Assembly (NCBI RefSeq): GCF_900156345.1
Contig: NZ_FTPP01000001.1
Location: 620,001 to 684,000 of the forward strand
Length of the DNA stretch: 64,000 bases
DNA from: Pontibacter indicus
Lineage (GTDB): Bacteria; Bacteroidota; Bacteroidia; Cytophagales; Hymenobacteraceae
Reading direction: 5' to 3'
The translations under genes were made by a program, and so were the position numbers. Positions 17,634 to 26,666 of this stretch are shown here, in pieces. The notes under the pieces are model-generated. The model searched no databases, was not told where the DNA came from, and worked only from the letters and a program-made list of their open reading frames with translations. The number at the start of each line of letters is the position of its first letter. Position 1 is the stretch's first letter.

Positions 17634-18776
17634 TCACTTGCCGAGCATAAACAGCAGTGCATCGGGCATGCGTTTCGCCCAGGCCGCCTCGTTGTGCAGG
17701 GCGTTCTTGTCCAGTACCCAGGTATAGTCTTTGCCATTGCGGTAACCTTTCTGCTGCAGGGCTTCGAGCATCTCGTCTATACCCGGCTGCAGGCGCGCCT
17801 CCAGGTCAATGCCGCCGTTGTCAATGTAGAATCGGAGCTTCTTCTTTTTGCCACTATAGGCTTGTACCTCTTTTACGTAATCGATGTGCATGATCTTGAA
17901 AGCGGGTGACATGCAGATGGCCTTGCTGAAAACCTGCGGATATTCCCAAGCCAGCATAAAGGCCATAATGCCACCGGCCGAGGAGCCGCCCGTTAAGGTA
18001 TGCTTCGCACCCGGTTTGGTACGGTATTCCCGGTCGATCAAGGGCTTTACAGTATGGACCACAAACTCCATGTAAGCGCTACCTTTGTCGCCTGGTACGT
18101 ACTCTTCCATACGGTCGGGCGTGTTGTTGATCCCTACGATAATGGCAGGCTCCATTTGCTTACTGCGGATCAGGCTGTCAGCTATTTCGTCGATGCGCCA
18201 GTCTACCCCGAAAGAACTGGTAGCCGGGTCGAACACGTTTTGGCCGTCGTGCATGTAGAGCACCGGGTAACGCTTGCTGTCCTGCTCATAGCCAGGCGGC
18301 AACCACACGACCAGGTCGCGGTGTTTCAGGCTGTCGGCTTTCAGGTTACGGTGATAGACTACCTTGCCCGTGATGCCGCCTTTTACCTCTTGTGTTTTCT
18401 TCTTCAGCCAGTGCGCTAACGTATGCTGCACGGTGGTGTCGCCTTCGAGTTGGAGACTGAAGTTGGGTAGTGGTTGGCCCTGCGCATCGGTAGCCTCATT
18501 GTCCCAGGAACCGAGCGTAAATTTGTAGGCGATTAACCGCTCCTTCAGGTACAGCTGCTTTTCCCATACCTGTTTGCCTATATGCTGCATGACCACTTTG
18601 TCGGGCTGCCAGTTGCCGAGCGCCGCTGTGCTACCGGTCAGGTATACGCGCTGCGAGTCGGGGAGCGTGGGGGCGTGCACCCGGAACGTGACGCGCAGGC
18701 TATCCGACTGTTGTTGCCCCGAGGCAGACAAGCAGAAGCTAAGCACAACAAGAAGGGTCAACAGAAGGTATCGCAT
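17634..18776 (-). CDS. Esterase-fold hydrolase with N-terminal CBM20-like domain
   Basis: 380-residue secreted protein with a signal peptide ending near SASGQQ. Residues about 25-120 look like a starch-binding CBM20 module (TFRVHAPTLPDSQRVYLTG, then ALGNWQPDK and the later AYKFTLGSWDNE). The rest is an esterase D/enterochelin-esterase-type alpha/beta hydrolase: YPVLYMHDGQNVFD, the nucleophile elbow GGSSAGG and a late His in KNALHNEAAW that could complete the triad. The CBM20 suggests a glucan ligand. The natural substrate is unknown; carbohydrate-esterase activity is one option. It is a monocistronic-looking gene 42 bases downstream of the GNAT start on the same strand. Confidence 0.82.
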   Translation of the reverse strand: MRYLLLTLLVVLSFCLSASGQQQSDSLRVTFRVHAPTLPDSQRVYLTGSTAALGNWQPDKVVMQHIGKQVWEKQLYLKERLIAYKFTLGSWDNEATDAQGQPLPNFSLQLEGDTTVQHTLAHWLKKKTQEVKGGITGKVVYHRNLKADSLKHRDLVVWLPPGYEQDSKRYPVLYMHDGQNVFDPATSSFGVDWRIDEIADSLIRSKQMEPAIIVGINNTPDRMEEYVPGDKGSAYMEFVVHTVKPLIDREYRTKPGAKHTLTGGSSAGGIMAFMLAWEYPQVFSKAICMSPAFKIMHIDYVKEVQAYSGKKKKLRFYIDNGGIDLEARLQPGIDEMLEALQQKGYRNGKDYTWVLDKNALHNEAAWAKRMPDALLFMLGK

Positions 18777-18818
18777 CGGGTTTGTACAGGAAGTTCAGCC
18801 TTAAAGATAGCGGAAATG

Positions 18819-19769
18819 TCACAGACAGCGGACATCGATCGTGAGCGGTTCCTCCAGTTTAAGTTCGTTGGTGCCCACAATGTAATGGCTGAAGGCATTA
18901 AGAGCACTTTTCTGCAGGGCATGGTATACCGGATCGCTTGGCCGGCAGCAAACCTGCATGTAATTGATGCCCTGCTTATACAGTTCCAGCGATACTTCCG
19001 GCAAGGTGTGGATGTTATCCCGGGTCAGATTATAGATGGTGGTCGTTTTCAGCACAGAGCCTACCAGTGGCACGTACTTGTTCGTGCGTACAAACCGTTT
19101 GCCGAGCCAGATGCCGCCGCTCAGCACCGGATTTACGGATTTCACTTTAAGCTGGTAGATCTGGTGCGTGTGCCACAGGCCAAGTCCGCTTTCTGTCACC
19201 TCGTGGAAATCGCTCAGCCGCTCGCTGTCGGAGAGCAGCGAAACACTGAAAACAGGATCATCGAAAGTCGTATTTTCGACCCGCAGGGTGCGCGCTGTCG
19301 GGAAGGTCAGGTATAGGAACTCGTACAGATAAGTGTTGCGGTATGATTTGGAAAGTAAATGCAGCATGGTGAGGTTGCCTGCCCGCAAAGTGGTAAACTG
19401 ACCTGCCAGACCTTTGGGCTCAAAGAAGCGTTCCCGAACGCAATTTGCCAGCTCGCGCCCGATGCCTTTGTTGCGTACGGCTGGATCAACTACCGCATCG
19501 AAGCCGAAGCCGGTCTTCTCCAATACTCCGTTGATACGCATGGGAACCTCCGCGGCAGTGACACCAGCCAGCACTTTGTCATCTGGTGCGATGGCCGTGA
19601 AAGCAGTATAGTCCTCAAAGAGCGAAGCCCGGCTCAGGAACTGCGGCCGCATGGTCTCCAGCTTTACCATAAAGCCCTGCGGTGACTCGCGCTCAATTTC
19701 CAAGAGCGCCTGCTCATGCTCAGGACGGTAGGGCACTACTTTAAAACCCTTGTTCTTCTTGGTGGCCAT
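18819..19769 (-). CDS. GNAT-family N-acetyltransferase-like protein
   Basis: 316-residue protein. The N-terminal half has a GNAT fold: FKVVPYRPEHEQALLEIE at the start, and an acetyl-CoA pyrophosphate-binding loop near residue 100 in AVVDPAVRNKGIGRELA. The C-terminal half (about 170-316) looks like a degenerate second GNAT-like domain with no clear loop, as in other long Bacteroidota members. The acceptor substrate cannot be predicted. No partner gene is adjacent in an operon-like arrangement except the esterase 42 bases downstream on the same strand. Confidence 0.75.
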   Translation of the reverse strand: MATKKNKGFKVVPYRPEHEQALLEIERESPQGFMVKLETMRPQFLSRASLFEDYTAFTAIAPDDKVLAGVTAAEVPMRINGVLEKTGFGFDAVVDPAVRNKGIGRELANCVRERFFEPKGLAGQFTTLRAGNLTMLHLLSKSYRNTYLYEFLYLTFPTARTLRVENTTFDDPVFSVSLLSDSERLSDFHEVTESGLGLWHTHQIYQLKVKSVNPVLSGGIWLGKRFVRTNKYVPLVGSVLKTTTIYNLTRDNIHTLPEVSLELYKQGINYMQVCCRPSDPVYHALQKSALNAFSHYIVGTNELKLEEPLTIDVRCL

Positions 19770-19896
19770 GACGAGAGACTGGTGCCTTTTTAGCGCTCAG
19801 CGAGCTTATGCGGGTAGGGCAAATTGGAAAAATATATTCTCTAATTACGAATTATTTTGTAAACAAGTAAATATTAAATTTAATTATTTATAGTCA

Positions 19897-20010
19897 TTAA
19901 TTGTCTCGCTTTATTCGTCCATAGGTTCCTTCAGAAACTTGAGCAGACCTGCCTCGGGCTATCTTTTGTTTGACTTGGAATCCACATTCAGGACAAATTT
20001 TTCCAGCTAA
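19897..20010 (-). pseudogene. Start-less 37-codon zinc-ribbon-like reading frame
   Basis: On the minus strand, after an in-frame TAA, 37 sense codons run to a TAA. They read LAGKICPECGFQV, then a basic stretch with KIARGRS and GTYGRIKRDN. The CPECG knuckle and tidy basic tail look like a real small protein, but there is no ATG, GTG or TTG; the first codon is TTA. Either the start codon has been lost or an unusual start is used. Only one Cys pair is present, so it would have to dimerise to hold zinc. I cannot name a family. The rest of the 302-base gap (19770-20071) is AT-rich and shows nothing else except the nuo terminator. Confidence 0.35.
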
Positions 20011-20021
20011 TTATATTAAAA

Positions 20022-20047
20022 AAAGCCCCTCTGATTAGAAAGGCTTT
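20022..20047 (-). terminator. Rho-independent terminator of the nuo operon
   Basis: Read on the minus strand: an 11-base-pair stem (AAAGCCTTTCT with AGAGGGGCTTT, two G-U pairs), a 4-base loop and then a run of T. It lies 24 bases after the nuoN stop codon and closes the operon. Confidence 0.8.
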
Positions 20048-20071
20048 GACTCAATAAGCTGATGTATGTTC

Positions 20072-21526
20072 TCAAGGAGTAGCTGTTGCCAACATTCCCT
20101 GGATAACCTGAAGCAAACCAGAAGGATATACGCCGATGTAGAGCAGCAGCAGTGCCAGCACGGTGAGCGTACCCACGCTGGCCAGGTAGATGGAAGGGCG
20201 CAGCCTGCTGCGCGGCTGAATGGCCGTGTCAGCTTCCGGCTGCTGGAACATGACGGCGATGATGCGGATGTAGTAGAACAGGCCGATGACACTGTTGAGC
20301 GCCAGCATGACCACCAGCAACCAGAGTTGGGTGTTCACGCCTGCCGCCAGGATGTAGAACTTGCCCACGAAGCCCGCTGTGAGCGGGATGCCTGCCAGCG
20401 AAAGCAGCATGGCCGTGAACACCGCCGCCGTCCAGGGACGGCGCCAGAGCAGGGCGCGGTAATCTTCCAGTTGTTCTGCGTCGCGCTCTGTGTCCGAAAG
20501 CATGGCCACCACCCCAAAGGCACCGACGGTGGTGATGAAGTAGGCCACCAGGTAGAAGGTCACCGCTTCTACACCCATCTCGTTGCCGGCCAGGAAGGCT
20601 ACCAGCAGGTAGCCCAGGTGCGCGATGGAGGAGTAGGCGAGGATGCGCTTGACGTTGCGCTGCAGCAGGGCCAGCAGGTTGCCGGCCAGCATGGAGGCAA
20701 TGGCCACGATGGTGAAAATCAGCACGAGGGTCGGGTAGCGGAAACCGTCGACTTCCATGAAAAAGCGGATCAGCACACCCAGAACGCCGCCTTTGGAAAC
20801 TGTAGCAATGAAAGCCGTGACCGGAGCCGGAGCGCCTTCATACACATCGGGCGCCCACATGTGGAAGGGTACCACGCTCAGCTTGAAGCCGATGCCCACG
20901 ATCATCATACCAAAGCCTGTCAGAAGCAAAAGCGGCAGCTCAGTGAAGCCTGCAATGGCCGTGGCGATACCTGCAAACTCCATGGCGCCGGTGCTGGCGT
21001 ATACCAGCGCCATACCAAAGAGCAGAAAGGCCGAGGAGAAGGCTGCCAGGATCAGGTATTTGATGCCCGCCTCGTCAGATCGCTCGCGGGTGCGCAGGTA
21101 GGCGATAAGCGCATAAAGCGACACGCTCAGGATTTCCAGTCCTAAGAACAGCGAAGCAAAGTGCTTGCTGACGACCAGCATACAGGCCCCGATGGTAGCC
21201 AGCAGGAGCAGGATGTAGTACTCTTCCTTGCGCTCTTCCCTTTGCTCGAAATAGGCATAGGAGAGCATGCTGATGAGCAGGGCTGTGAGCAAAATCATGC
21301 CGATGTAGAACACGCCGAAACCGTCAATCACCAGCAGCGGCTCGATGGTATAGCGCCCCACATCCCGAAGCTCAAACAACGAGGCAAAAGCTGCCAGGAA
21401 GGAAACGGCCGTGATCACGTACATGATCTTGTGGTTGCGCCCCACGGCAATCACCAGCATCGACACCAGCACCGCAAAGGTGAGGATAAGCAGCGGCAGG
21501 AGGTGTTGGAAATCGGTCAGCGTCAT
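20072..21526 (-). CDS. nuoN: NADH-quinone oxidoreductase subunit N
   Basis: 484-residue antiporter-like membrane subunit of complex I, one of three (L, M, N) in the proton-pumping arm. About 14 hydrophobic helices are visible. Family signatures include GLEILSVSLYALIAYLR, the central MMIVGIGFKLSVVPFHMWAPDVYEGAP with the conserved Lys of the proton channel, and RILAYSSIAHLGYLLVAF in the second antiporter repeat. It is the last gene of the operon, 6 bases after nuoM, followed by a strong terminator. Length is normal for the family. Confidence 0.96.
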   Translation of the reverse strand: MTLTDFQHLLPLLILTFAVLVSMLVIAVGRNHKIMYVITAVSFLAAFASLFELRDVGRYTIEPLLVIDGFGVFYIGMILLTALLISMLSYAYFEQREERKEEYYILLLLATIGACMLVVSKHFASLFLGLEILSVSLYALIAYLRTRERSDEAGIKYLILAAFSSAFLLFGMALVYASTGAMEFAGIATAIAGFTELPLLLLTGFGMMIVGIGFKLSVVPFHMWAPDVYEGAPAPVTAFIATVSKGGVLGVLIRFFMEVDGFRYPTLVLIFTIVAIASMLAGNLLALLQRNVKRILAYSSIAHLGYLLVAFLAGNEMGVEAVTFYLVAYFITTVGAFGVVAMLSDTERDAEQLEDYRALLWRRPWTAAVFTAMLLSLAGIPLTAGFVGKFYILAAGVNTQLWLLVVMLALNSVIGLFYYIRIIAVMFQQPEADTAIQPRSRLRPSIYLASVGTLTVLALLLLYIGVYPSGLLQVIQGMLATATP

Positions 21527-21532
21527 GGCGTT

Positions 21533-23140
21533 TTAATTTGAAGATTTGAGAATTTGAAGATTTGAATATGGCTTCGATTCTTCAGGCTTTTCCGTGCTGG
21601 CTGTCTTTTCAGGTATAGCCGGCTCCCCGGTTACATTTGCTTGCGCAATGGGCTCCTTCTTTGCTTCTGATCCGGAATAGGCCTGCAATTGTTCCTGTAT
21701 GCTGGGTCTGGCGGTTTCGAGAAATGGCTGCGGGTATAAGCCTAGCCATAGAATCATGGTCACCATAGGTATAGCAATGAGCATTTCGCGGGCGTTCAAG
21801 TCAGCAAGCGGTTGCTCCAGGTGGTTGGCTTCCAGGAAAATCTTCTGCATGATGCGCAGCGAATAGATGGTAGCCAGCACAATGCCGATGGTTGCGAAAA
21901 CCGTCAGCCAGTTGTTGGCCTGCCAGGAGCCGACCAAAGTCAGGAATTCAGCAATGAAGTTGCCAAGACCGGGCAGGCCGAGTGAGGCCATTACGAAGAT
22001 GATCGCAATCACACCCATTTTCGGAGCTGTGGACCAGAAGCCGCCCATCTGCCGGATGTCGCGGGTATGGAGCCGTTCGTAGAGGAAGCCGGCGATGATG
22101 AAAAGCGCCCCGGTGCTCAACCCGTGCGTGATCATCTGCATCACCACGCCCTGCAGTGCCCACTCATTGAAAGCAAACACGCCCAGAATTACAAAGCCCA
22201 TGTGACTCACGCTGGTATAAGCCACCAACCGTTTCAGGTCGGTTTGCGAAAAGGCCAGCATCGCGCCGTAGAGAATGCCTACCACGCCCAGCAGCATGGC
22301 CCAGGGGGCAAACTCCACGGTAGCAGTCGGGAAGAGCGGAATCACAAAGCGAAGCAGTCCGTAAGCGCCCGTCTTGAGCAGCAGTCCCGCCAGGATCACG
22401 CTGCCCGCCGTTGGCGCCTGCGAGTGCGCATCGGGCAGCCAGGAATGGAAGGGCACCACCGGCAGTTTCACCAGGAAAGCAGCCAGGAAACCGAACATGA
22501 GCAGGCGAGCCGCCTCCGGTGCCAGCGTGGTGTTGAGCAGCTCGAAGTAGCTGAAGGTATAGATGCCGGTCTGGTTGCCGTGGATGAAGTAGAGCCCGAG
22601 GATGGCCAGCAGCATGAGCAGACCGGAAGCCTGCGTAAAGAGAAAGAATTTGAAAGCGGCATAGCGGCGGTTTTCATGCCCCCAGATGCCGATGAGGAAA
22701 TACATCGGGATGAGCATCACCTCCCAGAAAAAGTAAAACAGGAAGAGGTCCATGGTGAGGAACACGCCGGTTATACCTGCCATCACCCACAACAGATTGA
22801 AGTGGAAGAATGCGACCTTGCTTTGAATCTCCCGCCACGAAATGAGCACCGACAGCAGGCCCAGGAAAAAGGTGAGCAGCAGCATCAGCAGACTCAGGCC
22901 GTCGAGCGCCAGGCTGATGCCGATGCCCCATTGCGGAATCCAGGGCTGGTCGAACTGTACGAGCCAGGGCGAACCCAGCATAGGGGTTGGACGGCTCAGC
23001 CACAGGTAGAGTGTCATTCCGAAAACAGCCAGAACCGAACCCAGTGCTATCCAGCGGGGCAGGGCGCGGTTTACTTTCCCGGAGATCCAGGCCAGCACCC
23101 CGCCGGCCATCAGTATCACAATCAGCCAGACCAGTATCAT
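21533..23140 (-). CDS. nuoM: NADH-quinone oxidoreductase subunit M
   Basis: 535-residue antiporter-like proton-pumping subunit of complex I with about 14 membrane helices. Signatures include FFWEVMLIPMYFLIGIWG, VKLPVVPFHSWLPDAHSQAPTAGSV and RLVAYTSVSHMGFVILG. The ATG overlaps the nuoL stop as ATGA. The C-terminus carries an extra hydrophilic tail of about 50 residues rich in Glu, Lys and Pro (KKEPIAQANVTGEP and beyond). Its last residues and stop codon are encoded by an ATTTGAAG-type repeat at 21536-21567, suggesting that the tail was altered when the repeat inserted or expanded. Confidence 0.96.
   Translation of the reverse strand: MILVWLIVILMAGGVLAWISGKVNRALPRWIALGSVLAVFGMTLYLWLSRPTPMLGSPWLVQFDQPWIPQWGIGISLALDGLSLLMLLLTFFLGLLSVLISWREIQSKVAFFHFNLLWVMAGITGVFLTMDLFLFYFFWEVMLIPMYFLIGIWGHENRRYAAFKFFLFTQASGLLMLLAILGLYFIHGNQTGIYTFSYFELLNTTLAPEAARLLMFGFLAAFLVKLPVVPFHSWLPDAHSQAPTAGSVILAGLLLKTGAYGLLRFVIPLFPTATVEFAPWAMLLGVVGILYGAMLAFSQTDLKRLVAYTSVSHMGFVILGVFAFNEWALQGVVMQMITHGLSTGALFIIAGFLYERLHTRDIRQMGGFWSTAPKMGVIAIIFVMASLGLPGLGNFIAEFLTLVGSWQANNWLTVFATIGIVLATIYSLRIMQKIFLEANHLEQPLADLNAREMLIAIPMVTMILWLGLYPQPFLETARPSIQEQLQAYSGSEAKKEPIAQANVTGEPAIPEKTASTEKPEESKPYSNLQILKSSN
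21536..21567 (-). repeat. ATTTGAAG-type short repeat forming the nuoM 3' end
   Basis: On the plus strand the segment reads as imperfect copies of ATTTGAAG/ATTTGAGA. It encodes the last residues of NuoM (NLQILKS) and lies directly before its stop. Similar ATTTGAAG strings recur between genes in other Bacteroidota. Confidence 0.6.
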
Positions 23141-25023
23141 AGCAGTAGACTTATGGTTAAAATCATGATCGCCCCGACAACAATACCCGCCACGTAATTG
23201 CGCATCACGCCGGTTTGGGTGGTGGAGAACAGCTGGTGCAGCCCCTGGGTTATCCTAGCGAGGAAGGTATAGACGCTGTCGATGAAGTCGCTTTTATTCA
23301 GTTTCGACAGGTAGACATAAGGCCGCACAAAGAGCGTGTCGTAGAGTTGGTCGAAGCCCCAGCCCGAGTACCAGAAGCGGTGGATGGCCATGGCGGTTTC
23401 GGAGCGGTGGATGCTTTCGACGAGCTCCGGCTTTTTGTAGTAGAAGAGGTAGGCGATGAAGATGCCGCCCAGCGAAACCACCGCCGCCAGCAGCTGCAGC
23501 ATCCACTCGTATTGAGTCAAGCCCTCCACCACTTGCACCGCCGGCAGCACAGGAGCCAGGAAGTCGGAGAAGAGCACCACATGCCCGAAGTTGTGCGGCA
23601 GCTCAATGAAACCACCCGCGAAAGAGAGTATACCTAAAATTATCAGGGGCATGGTGATAGCCATCGTCGGTTTATGCCCCACATGGGTTTTTTCTTCGCC
23701 ATAGAAGGTCAGGAAGACCATCCGGAAGGTATAAATAGAAGTGATGAAAGCGCCCAGCAAGCCAGCCAGGTATAGCCAGATGTTGCCGTTTTCACCGGCC
23801 AGCTGCAGCCACAGGATCTGGTCCTTGCTGTAGAAACCCGCCGACACCAGCGGGAAGGCCGCGAGCGAGGCCGCGCCGATCAGGAAGGTATAGAACACGA
23901 CCGGTAACTTTTGCCGAAGCCCGCCCATCCGGCGCATGTCCTGTTCGTGGTGCAGCGCCAGAATAATGGCCCCGGCACATAGGAAGAGCAGCGCTTTGAA
24001 AAATCCGTGAATCATGAAGTGAAACACGCCTGCCGACCAGGCGCCTACACCCAGGGCCAGGAACATGTAGCCTATCTGGCTGATGGTGGAGTAAGCGAGG
24101 ACCCGTTTCAGATCGTATTGCGTGAGGGCCGCAAAACCTGCGATGAGCAACGTAACAGCGCCAATCACGGCCACGGCCGTCATGGCCACAGGTGATAGGG
24201 CGAAGATCACATGCATGCGGGCAATCAGGTATACGCCGGCTGTCACCATGGTGGCGGCGTGGATAAGCGCACTCACCGGTGTCGGGCCCGCCATGGCGTC
24301 CGGCAGCCAGGTCTGCAGCGGCAATTGACCTGATTTACCCACGGCACCGCCGAGCAGGAGCAAGGCAATAATCATGGCCGTTTCGTTGCCGACGCTCCAT
24401 ACCTGTGCCGCCTCCGTGGAGATGCTTTGGATGTGCAAGGTGCCGAAGTGCTGGAAGAGCATGAACAGACCGATGGCCATGGCCGTGTCGCCGACGCGGG
24501 TGATAATAAAGGCTTTGCGGGCGGCATAGCCGTTGGCTGGCTCCTTGTACCAGAAACCGATGAGCAGGTAGGAGCAGAGGCCCACGCCTTCCCAGCCCAG
24601 GTATAGCAACAGTAAATTGTCCGCCATCACCAGCATCAGCATGGAGCCCACAAAGAGGTTCATGCAGGCGAAGAAGCGTGCGTAATCCTGGTCCTTCGCC
24701 ATGTACTCCGTGGAGTAGATGTGAATGAGAAAACCCACAAAGGTGATGACGAAGATGAAGACCATCGAAAGTGCATCGAGGTGAAAGGCGATGGCCGGAC
24801 TGAAGCCTGCCACATCAAACCATTGCCATACCTCCTGCCTGATGAAATCCGGACGCGTGCTGAGGAATTCTATACCTAAGGCTAGCGTGATAGCCGCTGC
24901 TATACCTACGCTCCCAACCCCGATGGCCGAGACCAGCGCGCGGGAAATGCGGTTGCCGAAGAGCACCAGTAAGAGGGCGCCGGCAAAAGGCAGGGCGGGG
25001 ATTAACCAGAGTAATTCTCCCAT
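23137..25023 (-). CDS. nuoL: NADH-quinone oxidoreductase subunit L
   Basis: 628-residue distal proton-pumping subunit of complex I. It has the antiporter core followed by a long lateral helix that braces the membrane arm. Signatures: LYLGWEGVGLCSYLLIGFWY, GKSGQLPLQTWLPDAMAGPTPVSALIHAATMVTAGVY (split across the antiporter channel) and RVLAYSTISQIGYMFLALG. The C-terminal region after about 480 contains the predicted lateral helix and a final membrane anchor. It starts 4 bases after nuoK; its stop overlaps the nuoM start by ATGA. Length is typical. Confidence 0.97.
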   Translation of the reverse strand: MGELLWLIPALPFAGALLLVLFGNRISRALVSAIGVGSVGIAAAITLALGIEFLSTRPDFIRQEVWQWFDVAGFSPAIAFHLDALSMVFIFVITFVGFLIHIYSTEYMAKDQDYARFFACMNLFVGSMLMLVMADNLLLLYLGWEGVGLCSYLLIGFWYKEPANGYAARKAFIITRVGDTAMAIGLFMLFQHFGTLHIQSISTEAAQVWSVGNETAMIIALLLLGGAVGKSGQLPLQTWLPDAMAGPTPVSALIHAATMVTAGVYLIARMHVIFALSPVAMTAVAVIGAVTLLIAGFAALTQYDLKRVLAYSTISQIGYMFLALGVGAWSAGVFHFMIHGFFKALLFLCAGAIILALHHEQDMRRMGGLRQKLPVVFYTFLIGAASLAAFPLVSAGFYSKDQILWLQLAGENGNIWLYLAGLLGAFITSIYTFRMVFLTFYGEEKTHVGHKPTMAITMPLIILGILSFAGGFIELPHNFGHVVLFSDFLAPVLPAVQVVEGLTQYEWMLQLLAAVVSLGGIFIAYLFYYKKPELVESIHRSETAMAIHRFWYSGWGFDQLYDTLFVRPYVYLSKLNKSDFIDSVYTFLARITQGLHQLFSTTQTGVMRNYVAGIVVGAIMILTISLLL

Positions 25024-25027
25024 AGCG

Positions 25028-25336
25028 TTATCCTTTCATAAAGTTAGCCGCGTCGCTGTTGAGCGTCTTCAGCTGGTGATAAATCTGCAGTATCAGGGCC
25101 AGACCAACCGACACTTCGGCGGCGGCCATCGTGAGGATGAAGATGAACATGATCTGTCCGTCCGGCTGCGCCCAGTGGCTACCTGCCACGATAAAGGCCA
25201 GCCCGGCGGCATTAAGCATGATCTCCACCGAGATAAGCATGAAAATGACATTGCGCCGAATCATCACGCTGATTAGCCCAAGCATGAACAACACGCCCGC
25301 CAGCAACAAGCCGGTTTCTATGGGTATAGCGGTCAT
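25028..25336 (-). CDS. nuoK: NADH-quinone oxidoreductase subunit K
   Basis: 102-residue, three-helix membrane subunit of complex I. The two conserved Glu residues of the proton path are visible: one in [17 protein letters not shown] and one in [14 protein letters not shown]. Its ATG overlaps the nuoJ stop (ATGA), indicating coupled translation, and nuoL follows after 4 bases. Length and helix number are standard for NuoK. Confidence 0.96.
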   Translation of the reverse strand: MTAIPIETGLLLAGVLFMLGLISVMIRRNVIFMLISVEIMLNAAGLAFIVAGSHWAQPDGQIMFIFILTMAAAEVSVGLALILQIYHQLKTLNSDAANFMKG

Positions 25337-25890
25337 AGCGCGGCGCTCCTTTCTTTTTGCGGCTCCTGCTGCTGCAGGAAGCGGTGGATGACTTTTTTCT
25401 TCTGACGGCCTAAATGGTAGGCCCCGACGATGCCGGCCATCAGAAGAATACCGGAAAGCTGCACGCCCAGTACATAAGGCCCATACAGCGCCAGGCCGAC
25501 AGCCTGCGCGTCTACGTAACTCGCAACGGAAGGAGCAGTGGGGACTTCGGCAATCGCCAGCAGGTATACCAGTTCAGCCAGTAGTACAAAAGAGAGCAGG
25601 GCCGGGCCGATCCAGAGTTTGGGCTGGAGCCAGGCCTTCTCCTGTTCCACATCTTCGCGGGTGAGGCTCAGCATCATGATCACGAAGATGATGAGCACCA
25701 CGATAGCCCCGGCGTAGACGATGACTTCGAGGGCAGCCATAAAGGGAGCGCCCATGGTCAGGAACACCACGGCCACGGCCAGAAAAGACACCACGAGGTA
25801 GAGCAGGGCATGGATCATGTTGTAGCGCGTGATGACCATGACAGTGGCTAGCACGGCAACAGTTGCGGCTATATAAAATGTGATTTCCAT
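25333..25890 (-). CDS. nuoJ: NADH-quinone oxidoreductase subunit J
   Basis: 185-residue membrane subunit of complex I with five predicted helices. The conserved segment [25 protein letters not shown] contains the pi-bulge helix near the quinone site and is split here by the Tyr-Ala-Gly of the family. The C-terminus ends in a basic, Gln-rich tail. It begins 3 bases after nuoI and its stop overlaps nuoK by ATGA, with an AAAGGAGC Shine-Dalgarno-like sequence shortly before nuoK. Confidence 0.95.
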   Translation of the reverse strand: MEITFYIAATVAVLATVMVITRYNMIHALLYLVVSFLAVAVVFLTMGAPFMAALEVIVYAGAIVVLIIFVIMMLSLTREDVEQEKAWLQPKLWIGPALLSFVLLAELVYLLAIAEVPTAPSVASYVDAQAVGLALYGPYVLGVQLSGILLMAGIVGAYHLGRQKKKVIHRFLQQQEPQKERSAAL

Positions 25891-25893
25891 AGG

Positions 25894-26409
25894 CTAGGGT
25901 ATTAAGCTTTTGATGTCTACCGGTGGGGATTCATTCTCGGCCTCGCCCTTGCCTTTTCCGCCGATGGCCAGGCCCGCTACCTTGTAGTAGTTGTAGCCGT
26001 GGTACTTGCCCTGTCCGTTGATGAGCAGGTCTTTTTTCTCGTAGACGAGGTTTTGGCGGTTGTACTCGCCCATTTCGAAATCAGGGATCAGCTGGATGGC
26101 GTAGGTAGGGCAGGCGTCTTCGCAGAAGCCGCAGAATATGCAGCGCGAGAAGTTGATGCGGAAGAACTCGGGGTAGCGCCGACCGGTACTATCCTCGGTG
26201 GCCTGCAGGGCAATGCAGTCCACGGGACAGGCAGCGGCGCAGAGGTTGCAGGCCACACAGCGCTCACCCCCGTCCGGGTCGCGCGAGAGCACGATGCGGC
26301 CCCGCCAACGGGTCGGTAGGATGGCCTTTTCCTCCGGATACAGAATAGTATCCCGCTTGTGAAACGCATGCAGGAACGTGAGCCACATACTGCGCAATAA
26401 ACTAAACAT
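25894..26409 (-). CDS. nuoI: NADH-quinone oxidoreductase subunit I (two 4Fe-4S clusters)
   Basis: 171-residue peripheral subunit of complex I carrying clusters N6a and N6b, which relay electrons to NuoB. Two ferredoxin motifs are visible: [15 protein letters not shown] (about 75-89) and [16 protein letters not shown] (about 115-130). The N-terminal hydrophobic stretch is the usual membrane-associating helix. The C-terminal tail is Gly/Lys/Glu-rich. A Shine-Dalgarno-like AAAGGAGC lies 7 bases before ATG at 26409. A 248-base spacer with repeats separates it from nuoH upstream. Confidence 0.96.
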   Translation of the reverse strand: MFSLLRSMWLTFLHAFHKRDTILYPEEKAILPTRWRGRIVLSRDPDGGERCVACNLCAAACPVDCIALQATEDSTGRRYPEFFRINFSRCIFCGFCEDACPTYAIQLIPDFEMGEYNRQNLVYEKKDLLINGQGKYHGYNYYKVAGLAIGGKGKGEAENESPPVDIKSLIP

Positions 26410-26442
26410 AAGTGCTCCTTTCGTTTGTTGTTTTCTTTTTAA

Positions 26443-26601
26443 ACTGTCCCCTTGAGGGGACTACAGGGGTGTTCATCATGCACGATCGTCATCCCCCTGC
26501 CCCCAAGAGGGACTTTTTTGTCTAACACTTGACGGTGCAAGGCTCTTGGTGACATACTTCCGACTGGCTTTACACCCCTATAGTCCCCTCAAGGGGACAG
26601 T
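26443..26601. repeat. 159-bp element with 30-bp inverted terminal repeats inside the nuo operon
   Basis: The arms at 26443-26472 and 26572-26601 are reverse complements with 29 of 30 matches. Each arm has an inner palindrome, GTCCCCTTGAGGGGAC. A third, degenerate copy (CCCCTGCCCCCAAGAGGGAC) lies inside at about 26494-26513. No coding capacity is seen. It resembles a MITE or a dispersed Bacteroidota palindromic element and could form a large cruciform in the nuoH-nuoI transcript. Confidence 0.75.
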
Positions 26602-26620
26602 CTCTCGAGGTCCGAATTCT

Positions 26621-26666
26621 AACTTTTCAACTCCTAAACTCTCAAACTCCCAAACTCCTAAACTCC
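26621..26666 (-). repeat. Heptamer-like repeat starting at the nuoH stop codon
   Basis: Read on the minus strand: imperfect units of GGAGTTT, GAGTTTA and GAGTTTG beginning at the nuoH stop codon itself, in TAGGAGTTTGGGAGT. The same 15 bases occur at the nuoB stop. Confidence 0.65.

Noticed and set aside
20066..23197. Long plus-strand frames of 359 and 376 codons opposite nuoN and nuoM
   Set aside because: The products are dominated by Gln, His and Glu, as expected from the reverse of membrane-protein codons. No start context or motifs.
26443..26601. Insertion sequence
   Set aside because: Inverted ends are present but there is no transposase frame in 159 bp, so it is listed as a repeat only.
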